Notes: generated from the letters alone by a model not told the origin. A DNA stretch of 64,000 bases from Allorhodopirellula solitaria (GCF_007859855.1 NZ_SJPK01000001.1:186001-250000); one strand, 5' to 3'; shown: positions 34,290-44,435, counted from the first letter of the stretch. Numbers and translations are program-made.

Positions 34290-35456
34290 ATGAAGCGAAC
34301 GGAAATCGCCGAAACCACCGTCTCTCACTCTGTTCTCCGGTGCCGCCGCGCTGCCCGAGCTGCGTTGGCAGCTTGTGTGATCGCGACGCTGCCAGCGACT
34401 GGCTGCCGCACGGGCAAGTCGAGCTGGAACCTGTTCAGTCGCAGTGAGCCTTCCGCTGAGGTCCTCGCCGGCTCAGGCCCGACGACCACGTATCCGTCGC
34501 CGCCGTCAGCGCACGCCACGCCGGAGGCCATTGCATCGGTTGCCGCGGGCACGTCCACCGCCAAGCCACCGACCGGATCGGAAACACCAGAGACCGGGGC
34601 CGCCAACCCCTACGCCTTGGCAGGCAAAAAGTCGACGGCTGCTCCACGCGACGTGCCGACTGGGTTCCCAACCGGTTCGGTACCGCCGACGGTATCAACC
34701 AGCCTCGCGGCCAACGAAAACGCCGCCCCGCCAGCCTACGCGTTGCCAGGACGCACGAGCAAGCCTGCCGCGAGCGGCCCGTCGTCTGCCAATCCAACGG
34801 CAAGCGACTTGGCGGCGAGCGCCAATGGCTACAGCGGCGTGCCCGCTGCCTCACCGACGAAGCCGCCAGCTGCACAGGGGCTGCCCTCGGGTTATCAGCT
34901 CGGCAAGGAGCCTGTTGCCGATCCCCAGGCGGCCCTCGCCAGCTCATCGCCGAATGTGCCAGCGACTTCCAGTTCCGCTGGATCGAGCTTCTCGATGCCG
35001 CCTCTGAATGGTTCGGCCACCCCCGACGCAGCAGCCACCGCGCAAGCAGCACCCCCCAAGACCGGTGGATTCGCCTTGCCGAGCGATATGCCTCTTCCAG
35101 CAACCGAGACAGTGGCGGCAGCGACGCCTGCGGCCCCACCGGCCGAACCGGCATCCAAGGCAGGAATGTCCGCCCCGCCGGAATCGGCGCCTGCGGCCAA
35201 CGCCACGGCCGTCGCAGCATTGGGACTGCCTCCAGCAAAGAGCACTCCGGTGAACGATGCCGCCCCCACCGAGAGCTTCCCCGGCGGTACGGCGGATTCG
35301 CCTGAGTACAAGACGGCCGCCGCGACAAAGAGCGCCCCAGCGACGGAGAAGTCGGCAGCGTCCGGGGAATCATCTCCGAACGCGAGTGGCATCCAGCCTG
35401 CTGGCTACATGCCGGGCAGCACCGGGCAATCATCGGCTTATCCGCTGATGCGTTAG
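34290..35456 (+). CDS. Ala/Pro-rich putative lipoprotein
   Basis: A protein of 388 residues with no recognised domain. An N-terminal hydrophobic segment (ARAALAACVIATLPATGC) ends in a possible lipobox (A-T-G-C), so it may be anchored to a membrane. The rest is low-complexity, rich in Ala, Pro, Ser and Thr, with TPEAIAS, KSTAAPRDV, and many AP/PA pairs, typical of an extended or disordered linker. The ATG at 34290 has AAGGA six bases upstream; an earlier one at 34215 would add residues without a Shine-Dalgarno site. Function is not known. Confidence 0.7.
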   Translation: MKRTEIAETTVSHSVLRCRRAARAALAACVIATLPATGCRTGKSSWNLFSRSEPSAEVLAGSGPTTTYPSPPSAHATPEAIASVAAGTSTAKPPTGSETPETGAANPYALAGKKSTAAPRDVPTGFPTGSVPPTVSTSLAANENAAPPAYALPGRTSKPAASGPSSANPTASDLAASANGYSGVPAASPTKPPAAQGLPSGYQLGKEPVADPQAALASSSPNVPATSSSAGSSFSMPPLNGSATPDAAATAQAAPPKTGGFALPSDMPLPATETVAAATPAAPPAEPASKAGMSAPPESAPAANATAVAALGLPPAKSTPVNDAAPTESFPGGTADSPEYKTAAATKSAPATEKSAASGESSPNASGIQPAGYMPGSTGQSSAYPLMR

Positions 35457-35642
35457 AACCGGCATCTTCGCAACAGTCCACGAGAATCCCGCGGCCAGGG
35501 CGTCGCGGCTGAACTTTTCACGCTCGATCGCGCGCCCGCTGGGCAGCGGGTGATTAGTTTGGGGAAGTTGCGTCGGTGATCCAGCGTGCAGTTTCGCGTC
35601 GAGGATGCGAGCGTGGGTCACGGCGTCTGTTGATGAACGTCG

Positions 35643-35686
35643 ATTTTGAGATCACAATCGTACGATTCTGAGATCACGATCGTACG
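35643..35686. repeat. Two tandem 22-base repeats upstream of the UbiB-like gene
   Basis: The unit ends in TGAGATCAC(A/G)ATCGTACG and repeats exactly once (35643-35664, 35665-35686) with two base changes. Each copy ends in the palindrome CGTACG. It lies about 75 bases before the start at 35760 and could be a regulator binding site. Confidence 0.7.
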
Positions 35687-35759
35687 TTGATCGCTCGCCC
35701 CCGCCATGTCCTGCCGAGCTGCGGCCCCTGCCGCCGGGCAGGCCTTTTCGATTCTCGTC

Positions 35760-37511
35760 ATGAAGCTGACGTCGATACCGAGCCTATATCGCAATCTGCG
35801 TCGCGGACGTGAGATTCTCGCGGTGCTGCGCCGCTACGGCTTAGCCGATTGGCTCAGCCGTTCGCCCCGGTTGCCGTTTCGCAACTGGATCACCGATGGT
35901 TCGGGCGTGCCCTTGACGCAGTACACCCGGCCGGAGCGAATCCGGATGGCAATCACAGAGCTCGGCCCCACGTTCATCAAGGTGGGCCAGGTGCTCGCTT
36001 CACGAGCGGACCTGGTCGGCATCGAATTGGCTGAGGAGCTCAAGGGGCTGCGCGGCCGGGTCGAGCCGGACAGTGCGGAGCAGGTTCGCGCGACACTCCG
36101 CAGCGAATTGGGCGACGACTTTGAAGAGCAGTTCGCGTCGTTTGATTTCGAGCCGCTCGCCACCGCTTCGATCGGCCAGGTCCACCGCGCCGTGCTGCCC
36201 GATGGGCGCCGCGTCGTCGCCAAGGTCCAGCGGGCTGGGATCGATCGGCTGATGCGACAGGACCTGGAGGTCCTCGATGGGCTCGCTCAGCTCGCCACGC
36301 GAGTCGACACGCTTGCTGTGTGGGGACCAACGGACATGGTCCGCCAACTGCGCCCCATGATTCTGCATGAACTCGACTTCAACCGAGAGCGTGGAAATTT
36401 AAAACAGTTCGCCGAGATGCTCGCCGACAACCGCTCGCAAGTGGTCGTACCGAGCGTCGTCGATTGGCTGTGCAGTCGCCGCGTGTTGGTGATGGAAGAG
36501 CTCGAGGGCGTCACCCTCGCCAGCTTGTTTGCGGGCGATGCGACCGACGCGGCCAGCGGACGGAACAGCGGCGCCGGTCAGGGGCCACTGGAGCCGCAGC
36601 CACGCCAGCTCAGCAAGGCGAATCTGCCGCCAGGGTTTGGCAAGCGCTTGGCAAAGATCTATTTGAAGATGGTGTTTGACGACGGCTTCTTCCACGCCGA
36701 TCCCCACCCCGGGAATCTGTTTTGGCTGGCCGACGGGCGGCTGGGAATCCTTGACTTCGGGATGACGGGGCGGATTGATGAAACGCTGCGAGAATCGATC
36801 GAGGAGATGCTCTTCGCGATCCACGCGGGCGATTGCCGGCGGTTGACGCGATTGATTCGCCGGGTGGGTAACCCGCGGGTGGACCTGGACCAAGCATCGC
36901 TGGAGATCGATGTTGCCGATTTTGTCGACACGTTCGGACGCCAGTCGCTCGATCGCTTCGATCTCGGCGGTTCCTTGAATCAACTGACCGAGATACTGCA
37001 CCGGCACGGCATCACCCTGCCGAACCAGTCGGCGTTGCTGATCAAAATGCTGATTTCGCTCGAGGGCACGATGCGCGAGCTCGGAGTCGGTTTCGATTCC
37101 CTCGAAATCGTCCAGCAATACATGCGGCGGGTGATGTGGCGACGACTCTCACCCCGCCGTCGCTTGCGACAGGCACGCCGTATCTACCTGGAGAATGAAG
37201 CGTTCCTGGAAGAGGCGCCCGAACAGGTGCTCGCGGTTCTCAACCAAGCCCGGTTGGGACAGCTGCAATTGCGTCTTGACCCCAAGCGAATCACGCCCGC
37301 AGTCAATCGCTTGGTCGTCGGGTTGATGGCTAGCGCGGTCTTCCTGGGGTCATCGCTGATGTTGGCCTACGAAGTCCCCCCTGTGCTCTTTGCCAACGCA
37401 TCGATGACAGGACTTCGCCGGCTGAGCATCCTGGGGCTCCTCGGCACGCTGGCGAGCATGTCGGTGATGACAGCGTTATGCCTTTCGATTTGGCGCAGTG
37501 ACCGCGAGTAG
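35760..37511 (+). CDS. UbiB/ABC1-family atypical kinase
   Basis: A protein of 583 residues of the UbiB/ADCK/AarF class. Conserved features are KxGQ (FIKVGQVLASRAD), ATASIGQVHRAVLPDGRRVV, AKVQRAG with the kinase lysine, ELDFNRERGNLKQF, VMEELEGVTL, FFHADPHPGNLFWLADGRLG and ILDFGMTGR, where the D-F-G is the metal site. The C-terminus has two hydrophobic segments (LVVGLMASAVFLGSSLMLAY and LSILGLLGTLASMSVMTALC) as in membrane-bound members. Family members are atypical ATPases linked to isoprenoid-quinone supply. I chose the ATG at 35760 over 35706, as the extra residues look like leader. Two tandem 22-base repeats lie upstream. It runs toward the pseudokinase gene on the other strand. Confidence 0.88.
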   Translation: MKLTSIPSLYRNLRRGREILAVLRRYGLADWLSRSPRLPFRNWITDGSGVPLTQYTRPERIRMAITELGPTFIKVGQVLASRADLVGIELAEELKGLRGRVEPDSAEQVRATLRSELGDDFEEQFASFDFEPLATASIGQVHRAVLPDGRRVVAKVQRAGIDRLMRQDLEVLDGLAQLATRVDTLAVWGPTDMVRQLRPMILHELDFNRERGNLKQFAEMLADNRSQVVVPSVVDWLCSRRVLVMEELEGVTLASLFAGDATDAASGRNSGAGQGPLEPQPRQLSKANLPPGFGKRLAKIYLKMVFDDGFFHADPHPGNLFWLADGRLGILDFGMTGRIDETLRESIEEMLFAIHAGDCRRLTRLIRRVGNPRVDLDQASLEIDVADFVDTFGRQSLDRFDLGGSLNQLTEILHRHGITLPNQSALLIKMLISLEGTMRELGVGFDSLEIVQQYMRRVMWRRLSPRRRLRQARRIYLENEAFLEEAPEQVLAVLNQARLGQLQLRLDPKRITPAVNRLVVGLMASAVFLGSSLMLAYEVPPVLFANASMTGLRRLSILGLLGTLASMSVMTALCLSIWRSDRE

Positions 37512-37612
37512 CCCGGGGCATCCACAGAGCGGAAGAAAACTGGCGCAAGCAATCATCGATTCCATCCCAGACTTTGGACAGCCCAACGCAGCCCCACCGA
37601 CGGTGTTTCTGC

Positions 37613-38479
37613 TTAGGCCGCGATGGCGCGAGCGGGCAGTACCGGGCCGATGTGTTCGCCAAGCGTATCGATTTCCAGGGCCAGCAGCCGCTGGACGACT
37701 TCCCCGATCGCGGGGCGCTGCTGAGGGTCGTCGGCTACCATCCGCTCGATCAGTTCGGCGACCGGTTCAATCACTGCTGGGGCCACCGGTGCGGTGGCGG
37801 CGAGGTTGCCCCAGAGCAAGCGGCCGAGGGCGAACGTGTCCATCGCGGGCAGGGCGGCCGTGCCGCCAGTCGCTAGCTCGGGGGAAGCGTAATTGGGTGT
37901 GCCCCGAAAGGTCCGGTGCAGAGGTGTGTGGATGCGAGCGGAGAAGCCGAGATCGATCAGTGTCGCATGCCCCTTGGCGTCAACGAGTACATTGCCGGGC
38001 GTGACATTGCCGTGAACCCAACCAGCCGAATGAAGTTTCTCGAGTGCTTGAGCGACCTGGCGGGTCCACCAGAGAGCCACGGGGAGGGCAAAGTGTTCGA
38101 TTTGACGAATTCGCTCGTCCATCGTGACCGTGTCGAGCCGGGGCATCACGAGATATGGCGCATGAGACGCATCCGAGGCATCGAGCACTGCGATCAGATT
38201 CGGGTGAGTGACGCCCGCCACCTCGATCGACTGCATGATTCGCCGCTGGGCCTCGCGAGTATCTTGGGGGGCCGGTAAACCCACACTGGCCTCGGGGGCG
38301 GGCTGCCTGACGGACTTCAGCACATAGTCAAACCGGGGATTGCCCCGGCTGTCGGCGGGCTGCGCAAGCGACAGTTCGGAACCACAACCCTGTGCGAAAC
38401 GCTGGCCCAGTCGCCAGATTCCCACAATTTGCTCGCGGGTCGATGAGGAAGAGGGGCAGACGGCAGTGTGATTGGGCAT
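37613..38479 (-). CDS. Protein kinase-like protein, probable pseudokinase
   Basis: A protein of 288 residues with a Hanks kinase fold. The lysine is present (YVLKSVRQ, K55), the catalytic loop reads HGNVTPGNVL (156-165), and the metal motif is DLGF (176-179). The catalytic Asp of HRD/HGD is replaced by Asn at position 158, so phosphotransfer should be weak or absent. The fold may still bind nucleotide or a partner. The glycine-rich loop is weak. ATG at 38479 is preferred to 38569, which adds an unrelated hydrophobic stretch. The kinase with HGDLTPNN in the sigma fusion shows the intact version of the same loop. Its role may be scaffold or allosteric control. Confidence 0.75.
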   Translation of the reverse strand: MPNHTAVCPSSSSTREQIVGIWRLGQRFAQGCGSELSLAQPADSRGNPRFDYVLKSVRQPAPEASVGLPAPQDTREAQRRIMQSIEVAGVTHPNLIAVLDASDASHAPYLVMPRLDTVTMDERIRQIEHFALPVALWWTRQVAQALEKLHSAGWVHGNVTPGNVLVDAKGHATLIDLGFSARIHTPLHRTFRGTPNYASPELATGGTAALPAMDTFALGRLLWGNLAATAPVAPAVIEPVAELIERMVADDPQQRPAIGEVVQRLLALEIDTLGEHIGPVLPARAIAA

Positions 38480-38913
38480 CGTGACTCTCGTGGGCGATTC
38501 AATGAAAAGCAGGCATCCAAAGGAGGCTCCGACTAGACTTATCGTCCGATGCGGCACAATCAGACACATCGACCGTGTTCAATCCCGATAACCGGTACAG
38601 TCGGTAAATTTTCACCACGGCTCAGTTTGAGCGCTGGCAGCGACCGAAAACTTCAACGGGCCCGAGACGCGAAATACCAGTGTTTTGGGTTCCGGATGTA
38701 GCGATTAAGTCCGGCGCGGTTACCAAAGCTGGGAACTTTGTCGATCACAATCGCGTCGTAAGGATTGCATTTCGTTGACAGTCCGATGTGTCGAATTAGA
38801 CTCGCTCGTCAGCGCGTGTATATTTGCAAGAATTTCGCATTGATTTGCGTCGTCGCTGCTAACACAACTTTTCCTGTTCTGGTCCCACGGACCCCCTCCG
38901 CCAGAGACCCTCG
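38480..38913. other. Intergenic stretch between divergent genes
   Basis: This stretch separates the pseudokinase-like gene (minus) and the giant secreted protein (plus). No gene is supported. It should contain the promoters of both. I found no clear -35/-10 pair and no strong hairpin. Confidence 0.45.
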
Positions 38914-41900
38914 ATGATTCATCGCCAGCCTTCCCAACCGTCGTCGGATTGGTCGTCTTCCTCGCAGTCTTCGGACGCCACCGACTCCGCCCGCAGCCGG
39001 CGTTCTCGTCGCCGCGAAAAATTGAAAAATCGGCGTAAAGCATCCCGCCGCTTGACAATGGAAGGTCTGGAAAGTCGGCAGTTGCTCGCCGCGAACCCTC
39101 TCGGCCCCATTCCAGGTGCCGAAGATTACGACGGGCCCCGCAACGTCGGGCAGGTTTCGTCGTTCAAGTACAACGAGCAGGAATCGGCTCAAATCCGGGG
39201 GCTCAACGACACGTATCTCGACGCCGAATTTGTTCCCTTGGGCAACCTCAGCGGTCAACGCGACACGATCGACATCAGTGGCGCCGTTAGTTTCCAACAG
39301 GTTGGAGGTCGATTCGTCACCGACATCGATTACTACAGCGTCGATTTAAAAGCGGGCGACATTCTTGATATCGCCACCATCGGTGCCGCCACCTCGTTCG
39401 ACGTCTCCTTGCCCAGTCTGAGCGATCCGAGCCAGGCGAGTAGCAATATTTGGTTTGCCCAGGATGCCCCGCCGCCGGACCAGCCGCTGCCGGATCTCTA
39501 CCCGATCGATTCCCCTCTGCAGACGCTAGGCAATGCCTATGCGGCCCAGGTCGTACCGCGTGACGGTCGCTATACCATTTCGGTGTCGGCTACCACGGGT
39601 TTCACCAATTACACCTTGGGGCTGCGGACGTATCGCCCGGTCACTGAGAGTTTGCCAATCGGCGGACAGCAAATTGTCTTCTTGGACTTCGACGGTGGCA
39701 GTTTTGCTCGTGATGAATTCAACCAGAACTTTGCCGAGCCAGGCCTTCCGGTCGGTGGCCGGTTCCGCGTTCCCGATATCAGCCAAACGCTGACGTTGGC
39801 CGGGGTTGAAGTGGCCTCACCAGCGGAATACACGCAAATTGCCCGGCAGATCACGCAAACGGTCGAGAACCAATTCGCCGACCTCGGCAACTACGGTGCC
39901 AATGGTGACTACAGCGCCACCGGAGTCCCCGGCCAATACGGCATCACGATTCTCAACAGTATCGACCATCCCGATCCCGGTAACAATCCTCTCGTCACGC
40001 GGGTCGTTTTCGGTTCGGTGGCTTCTTTCCCTGAATTTGTCGTGCCACCCCTGGGGATTGCTCAGTCGATTGACGTCGGCAACTTCGATCCCTCCGAGAC
40101 CGCATTGATTTGGGTCGACAACGAGGTCGACTTCGTGGCCACGGTCCCGACGGGAGCTTCGATCAGCCAAGCAGATATCTTGGGCTTGGAACTCGGCTCG
40201 ACGACTTCACACGAACTCGCCCACACCTTTGGTTTGTATCACACCGATGGCACCAACGCCGTTCCCTCGCTGATTGACGGGGGCGGAACGCTCAACGCAC
40301 AAAATGGTCTCGGCGTCGGCCCCGACGGTATCCTGGGAACCGCCGATGACGTCCTGGTTCGTTACCGCACCGACTCGGTCGACCCAGCGGGCGTGATCAC
40401 GTTTGGAACCCTGTTCAGTGCCGAAAGCATGTCGTTGACCCTGGCGACAGGGAAAGGCAACACCAGCGACAATGGCGGCACGGCGGGCACGTTGACCGGC
40501 GAGGTTTTCTTTGATCTCAACGGTGATGGGAGCGGCTCGGGAGATCCGGGACTGGCGGGCGCCCGCGTCTATTTGGACGTCAACCAGAACGGCCAGCTCG
40601 ACGCTTCCGAACCCAGTGGCGTTAGCGACGCCGATGGAACTTACTCCATTTTTGCTGCTCCGGGCACGTACACGGCGATCGCCATGGGGCCCGCTGAGGC
40701 GACGAGCACGGAATTGGTCACCGTGGGTCTCAACGGCGTGCTGACTAACAGCGGAACGCAGCAGCCCCTGGTGCCTGGATCGACGGTCTTTCTCGACTAC
40801 GACGGCGACGGGGCGCAAGATTTCAACGAGCCATCGACCAGTGTCGACAGCGATGGTGACTATGTCATCACCGGTGCGACGCCTGGCGTGCAAACGCTGC
40901 AGATCGAGTCGCCGAGCAACTATGCGGCGACAACGCCTGTTTCCCAGTCGGTCACCGTTGGTACTGGTGGCGGAGTGGGACCGACATTCGGATTCGCGCA
41001 AGTCAACCCTGACGTCACGGGTAGGAAATTTGCGGATCTCAATGGTGACGGCGTCCTGGACGCGGGCGAGCCCGGAATCGCGGGTGGCTATATCTATGCC
41101 GACTTGGACGGGGACAACCGCCCCGACCTCGGCGAGCCTTTCGACATCACCGATGAAAACGGATACTACAAACTCGACCTGCCCATTCTCGGTCGCCCCT
41201 TTGCGATTCGCGAAGTCGCCGAACCCGGCTACGAACCGACCGTGCCCAACAATGCTGAGCACGAATATATCGTCAACTTTACCGGAGCTCCGCTGGGCAG
41301 CCACTTCGACTTCGGCGGCCTGCCATCGCGTGATTACGGAGATGCACCGGACTCCTACATGACCACCGTCGACGCGGGCGGGCCGAGCCATGGGGTGACC
41401 GACGGCCTGACGCTCGGTACCCAGGTCGACCGAGAGGTTGACGGCCAACCCAATGCGAGCGCCACCGGCGACGACCTCGTCGACCCGACGTTCGACCAAA
41501 TCGACGATGAAGATGGCGTGGTCGTGACCAGTGCACTGCGTGTCGGTGGCACCGGCACGATCGAAGTGACGGTGACCAATACCAACAGCAGCCCCGGCTA
41601 CCTGCAAGCTTGGATCGATTTCAACGCCGATGGTGACTTCCTGGATTCTGGAGAACAGATCCGCAGCGATGCGGTCCTCGGAACAGGAACGCACAACATT
41701 GACATCACGCTGCCGACCTCGTTCGACATCAATGCCGACGGGACGGATGACGGCGTGCTCGACACGTTCAGCCGGTTCCGATACAGCCACACGGCGGGAC
41801 TCGGAGTCGGCGGCCCCGCCGATACGGGCGAAGTCGAAGATCATGCGATCCGCATTCTCGGCGCTGGCAACAACGGCGGCTTGGCAACGAACGATATCGT

Positions 41901-44352
41901 CACCGTCCCCCAAAATGCCAATGCCTTCGCGATTGATGTGCTTCGCAACGACGCGAACTTGGCCAGCAATCCGTTGACGATTTCGAATGTAGACGCCCGC
42001 AGTGCCGCCGGTGCAATCGTCACCATCCGGCCGGGTGATCCTGGCGAACAAGTCGTACTCTACTCGCCCCCGTCGAACTTCACCGGTTCGGACTCGTTCG
42101 AATACGAAGTCACCGATAGCTTTGGGAACACGGGCACCGCGACAGTGCAGGTCACTGTTCAATTCGCCACCGCGAACCCGATCGCCGTGGACGACACCTT
42201 TGAGATTTCGAGCAGCGAGAAGAACGTTCCTCTGAATGTGCTCGACAACGACATCGCCTCAGTGGGCGGTGGATTGACGATCACGCAGGTCTCCCAGGGA
42301 ACCCAAGGCGGCCAGCTGACGATCGATTCGGCAGGCCGCGGCGTGCGTTACACGCCTGCCGATGGGTTCACGGGCACCGAACAGTTCTCTTACACGATCA
42401 GCGATGCGTCGGGCCAGGTCTCCGAGATGGCCCGTGTCACGGTCGTGCTCACCCCCCAATCCTTTGACAACGACAAGGCCGAGTTCAAGATCGAGTTGCT
42501 CGATGCGAACAACGACACGCCGCTGCTGAGTTTGCAAGCCGGACAGGAATTCCACCTCCGTGTCTCCGTCGATGATATTTCGCAACCCGATTCGGTCGCG
42601 ATCCAAGGTTTGCAGTCGGCCTTCACGGACCTGCTGTACACTTCGGAACTGGTGACGCCAGTGGCGAGCCAAACGGGCAGCTTCCCATTCGAAATCACGT
42701 TTGGCCCCCAATTCGAAACACCTACCTTCCAACTCGGCAACACGCTCACCCCGGGAATCGTCGATGAAGTCGGCTCGGTTCAGTCGCCGAGTGACCTGGC
42801 AACGATTGGCAGCACCAGCGACCGCGCGTCGTTCACGGGCTTTGCCGAGCTCTTTACGATCACCATGAAGGCAACCGGCGCTGGATTGGCGACGTTCAAG
42901 ACCGACCCGGCTGATGCCGACGTCAGTGAAACGACGCTGATCACGGACGCTGGCCCGGTGGTCCTCAACTACGACGAGATCAAGTTTGATTCGACGCAGA
43001 TTGAAATCTCACCCGCCGGGGACAACTTCCCCGTCGCCCTGGATGATTCCTTCCCCGTCGGCATCGACTCGCAAGGACAGACGATTGCTCCGGGCAGCGT
43101 CGCTCGATTGGATGTTCTCGCCAATGATTTGATCAGTCCCGGTGACACAGTCACGGCATTGACGATTAAACAAGCTCCCGGCAACGGCTCGGTTGTCCGC
43201 GTGGACGTCGGCAGCGATGGAGACCTATCCAATGACTACCTGGCCTACACACCGGGTATCGGAGCGAGCGGCTTTGATAGTTTCACTTACATCCTGACCG
43301 TCGAGAGCCCACAATTCGGCACTGTCAGTAGCGTCGCAGAAGTCTCCATGACCGTGGGCGCCGTCGATGACCCTCAAGTCAATTACGACTTCACCTTCGT
43401 CGACGAAGCCGGCAATCCGATTTCCTCGGTGCCCGTCGGGCAACGCTTCGGTCTCCGGATCGATGCGGTTGATCTCGGATCGGGCCGGCCCCCGACCGAA
43501 GCCGTCTTTGCTGGTTTCTTGGATGTGCTTTACAACCGAGACTTCCTCTCGACGATCCCCGTCGACAACGGTGGTGACCCGAACACGTTTGACTTCGACG
43601 TTGAATTCGATCCGCAGTTCCTGCTCGATGCTGCCGTTGGGATCAACGATCGCGCCGGATTGATTGACGAGTTCGGATCCAACCAACAAGACTTGGGCGG
43701 CTCGGGAACGACGTTGGCAACGATCTACTTCCGCGGCCAACGCGCTGGCACGACGACCGTGACGGGTTCTCCTGCAGACCGGTTCCCATTCCAGAGCACG
43801 TTGATCGATCAGAACGATTCGCCTGTCCCGATCGAGAACATTCAGTACGATTCGGAAACGATCACGATCACCGGATCGCCTGAACCGCTACATAACGCGT
43901 CGCTGCCGACGGATGTCAACGACGACAATCTCGTCACGGCGATTGACGCACTGATTGTCATCAACGCCATGACACGCCTGGAGGCTGCGGGAGAGCAGGC
44001 TGCCAGCGATAACGGTAGCTTCTACCCTGACGTCAACGGCGATGGATTCATCACCGCAGTCGACGCCTTGCAAGTCATCAACCAGCTGAATCAGTCGACT
44101 CAATCGGCGAACGAGCCAGTTGTTCCGCAGGCTGTCGATGCCGCCACACCGGAGACGGAGGAGGCAGACAGGTTCACCGATCAGGTGATCACGGAACTGG
44201 CCGGTGAAGCCAAGGACGAGAGTCAGGCGGATGTGTCCGGTGCGTCGGAAGTCGCTCCCTCCGTGGAAGTGGCATCCTCCGACGAGGATGATTCCGACGA
44301 CGATGACCTCATGGCACTGTTGGCTGACGACGTTGCCAGCCAGTGGAGCTGA
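38914..44352 (+). CDS. Giant secreted metzincin/SdrD-B-like/dockerin protein
   Basis: A protein of 1812 residues. Its N-terminus is rich in Ser and Arg and carries the planctomycete export motif RLTMEGLESRQLLAANP (46-62). A zinc protease-like segment has TTSHELAHTFGLYHTD, that is HExxHxxGxxH with H433, E434, H437 and H443. Then come SdrD B-like repeats (FFDLNGDGSGSGDPGLAGAR and KFADLNGDGVLDAGEPGIAG), a GEVEDH-type beta domain, cadherin-like domains, and a C-terminal dockerin pair (DVNDDNLVTAIDALIVINAM and DVNGDGFITAVDALQVINQL, about 1665-1725), followed by an acidic tail. It is probably a cell-surface or extracellular scaffold, with the dockerin binding a cohesin if one exists. Whether the metzincin site is active is not known. 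No neighbour shares its strand nearby. Confidence 0.88.
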   Translation: MIHRQPSQPSSDWSSSSQSSDATDSARSRRSRRREKLKNRRKASRRLTMEGLESRQLLAANPLGPIPGAEDYDGPRNVGQVSSFKYNEQESAQIRGLNDTYLDAEFVPLGNLSGQRDTIDISGAVSFQQVGGRFVTDIDYYSVDLKAGDILDIATIGAATSFDVSLPSLSDPSQASSNIWFAQDAPPPDQPLPDLYPIDSPLQTLGNAYAAQVVPRDGRYTISVSATTGFTNYTLGLRTYRPVTESLPIGGQQIVFLDFDGGSFARDEFNQNFAEPGLPVGGRFRVPDISQTLTLAGVEVASPAEYTQIARQITQTVENQFADLGNYGANGDYSATGVPGQYGITILNSIDHPDPGNNPLVTRVVFGSVASFPEFVVPPLGIAQSIDVGNFDPSETALIWVDNEVDFVATVPTGASISQADILGLELGSTTSHELAHTFGLYHTDGTNAVPSLIDGGGTLNAQNGLGVGPDGILGTADDVLVRYRTDSVDPAGVITFGTLFSAESMSLTLATGKGNTSDNGGTAGTLTGEVFFDLNGDGSGSGDPGLAGARVYLDVNQNGQLDASEPSGVSDADGTYSIFAAPGTYTAIAMGPAEATSTELVTVGLNGVLTNSGTQQPLVPGSTVFLDYDGDGAQDFNEPSTSVDSDGDYVITGATPGVQTLQIESPSNYAATTPVSQSVTVGTGGGVGPTFGFAQVNPDVTGRKFADLNGDGVLDAGEPGIAGGYIYADLDGDNRPDLGEPFDITDENGYYKLDLPILGRPFAIREVAEPGYEPTVPNNAEHEYIVNFTGAPLGSHFDFGGLPSRDYGDAPDSYMTTVDAGGPSHGVTDGLTLGTQVDREVDGQPNASATGDDLVDPTFDQIDDEDGVVVTSALRVGGTGTIEVTVTNTNSSPGYLQAWIDFNADGDFLDSGEQIRSDAVLGTGTHNIDITLPTSFDINADGTDDGVLDTFSRFRYSHTAGLGVGGPADTGEVEDHAIRILGAGNNGGLATNDIVTVPQNANAFAIDVLRNDANLASNPLTISNVDARSAAGAIVTIRPGDPGEQVVLYSPPSNFTGSDSFEYEVTDSFGNTGTATVQVTVQFATANPIAVDDTFEISSSEKNVPLNVLDNDIASVGGGLTITQVSQGTQGGQLTIDSAGRGVRYTPADGFTGTEQFSYTISDASGQVSEMARVTVVLTPQSFDNDKAEFKIELLDANNDTPLLSLQAGQEFHLRVSVDDISQPDSVAIQGLQSAFTDLLYTSELVTPVASQTGSFPFEITFGPQFETPTFQLGNTLTPGIVDEVGSVQSPSDLATIGSTSDRASFTGFAELFTITMKATGAGLATFKTDPADADVSETTLITDAGPVVLNYDEIKFDSTQIEISPAGDNFPVALDDSFPVGIDSQGQTIAPGSVARLDVLANDLISPGDTVTALTIKQAPGNGSVVRVDVGSDGDLSNDYLAYTPGIGASGFDSFTYILTVESPQFGTVSSVAEVSMTVGAVDDPQVNYDFTFVDEAGNPISSVPVGQRFGLRIDAVDLGSGRPPTEAVFAGFLDVLYNRDFLSTIPVDNGGDPNTFDFDVEFDPQFLLDAAVGINDRAGLIDEFGSNQQDLGGSGTTLATIYFRGQRAGTTTVTGSPADRFPFQSTLIDQNDSPVPIENIQYDSETITITGSPEPLHNASLPTDVNDDNLVTAIDALIVINAMTRLEAAGEQAASDNGSFYPDVNGDGFITAVDALQVINQLNQSTQSANEPVVPQAVDAATPETEEADRFTDQVITELAGEAKDESQADVSGASEVAPSVEVASSDEDDSDDDDLMALLADDVASQWS

Positions 44353-44407
44353 GGCAGTACGAGCGGCGACGCACGCGTTCGAGTGAGGACGCGTAGCGAC
44401 GGGGCTA

Positions 44408-44432
44408 CGAACCGGCGATTATCGCCGGTTCG
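44408..44432. terminator. Hairpin between convergent genes
   Basis: CGAACCGGCGAT pairs with ATCGCCGGTTCG around a single T, a near-perfect palindrome between the giant gene and mgtE. No T-run follows, so it may be a dual-direction stop or just a palindrome. Confidence 0.6.
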
Positions 44433-44435
44433 TGA

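Noticed and set aside
34435-35481. Minus-strand open frame of 348 residues
   Set aside because: Antisense to the Ala/Pro-rich gene, Arg/Ser-rich, no known pattern.
40207-42162. Open frame of 651 residues on the minus strand in the giant gene
   Set aside because: It is antisense to a clear dockerin/metzincin protein with strong domain signatures, so it is a shadow of high-GC codons.
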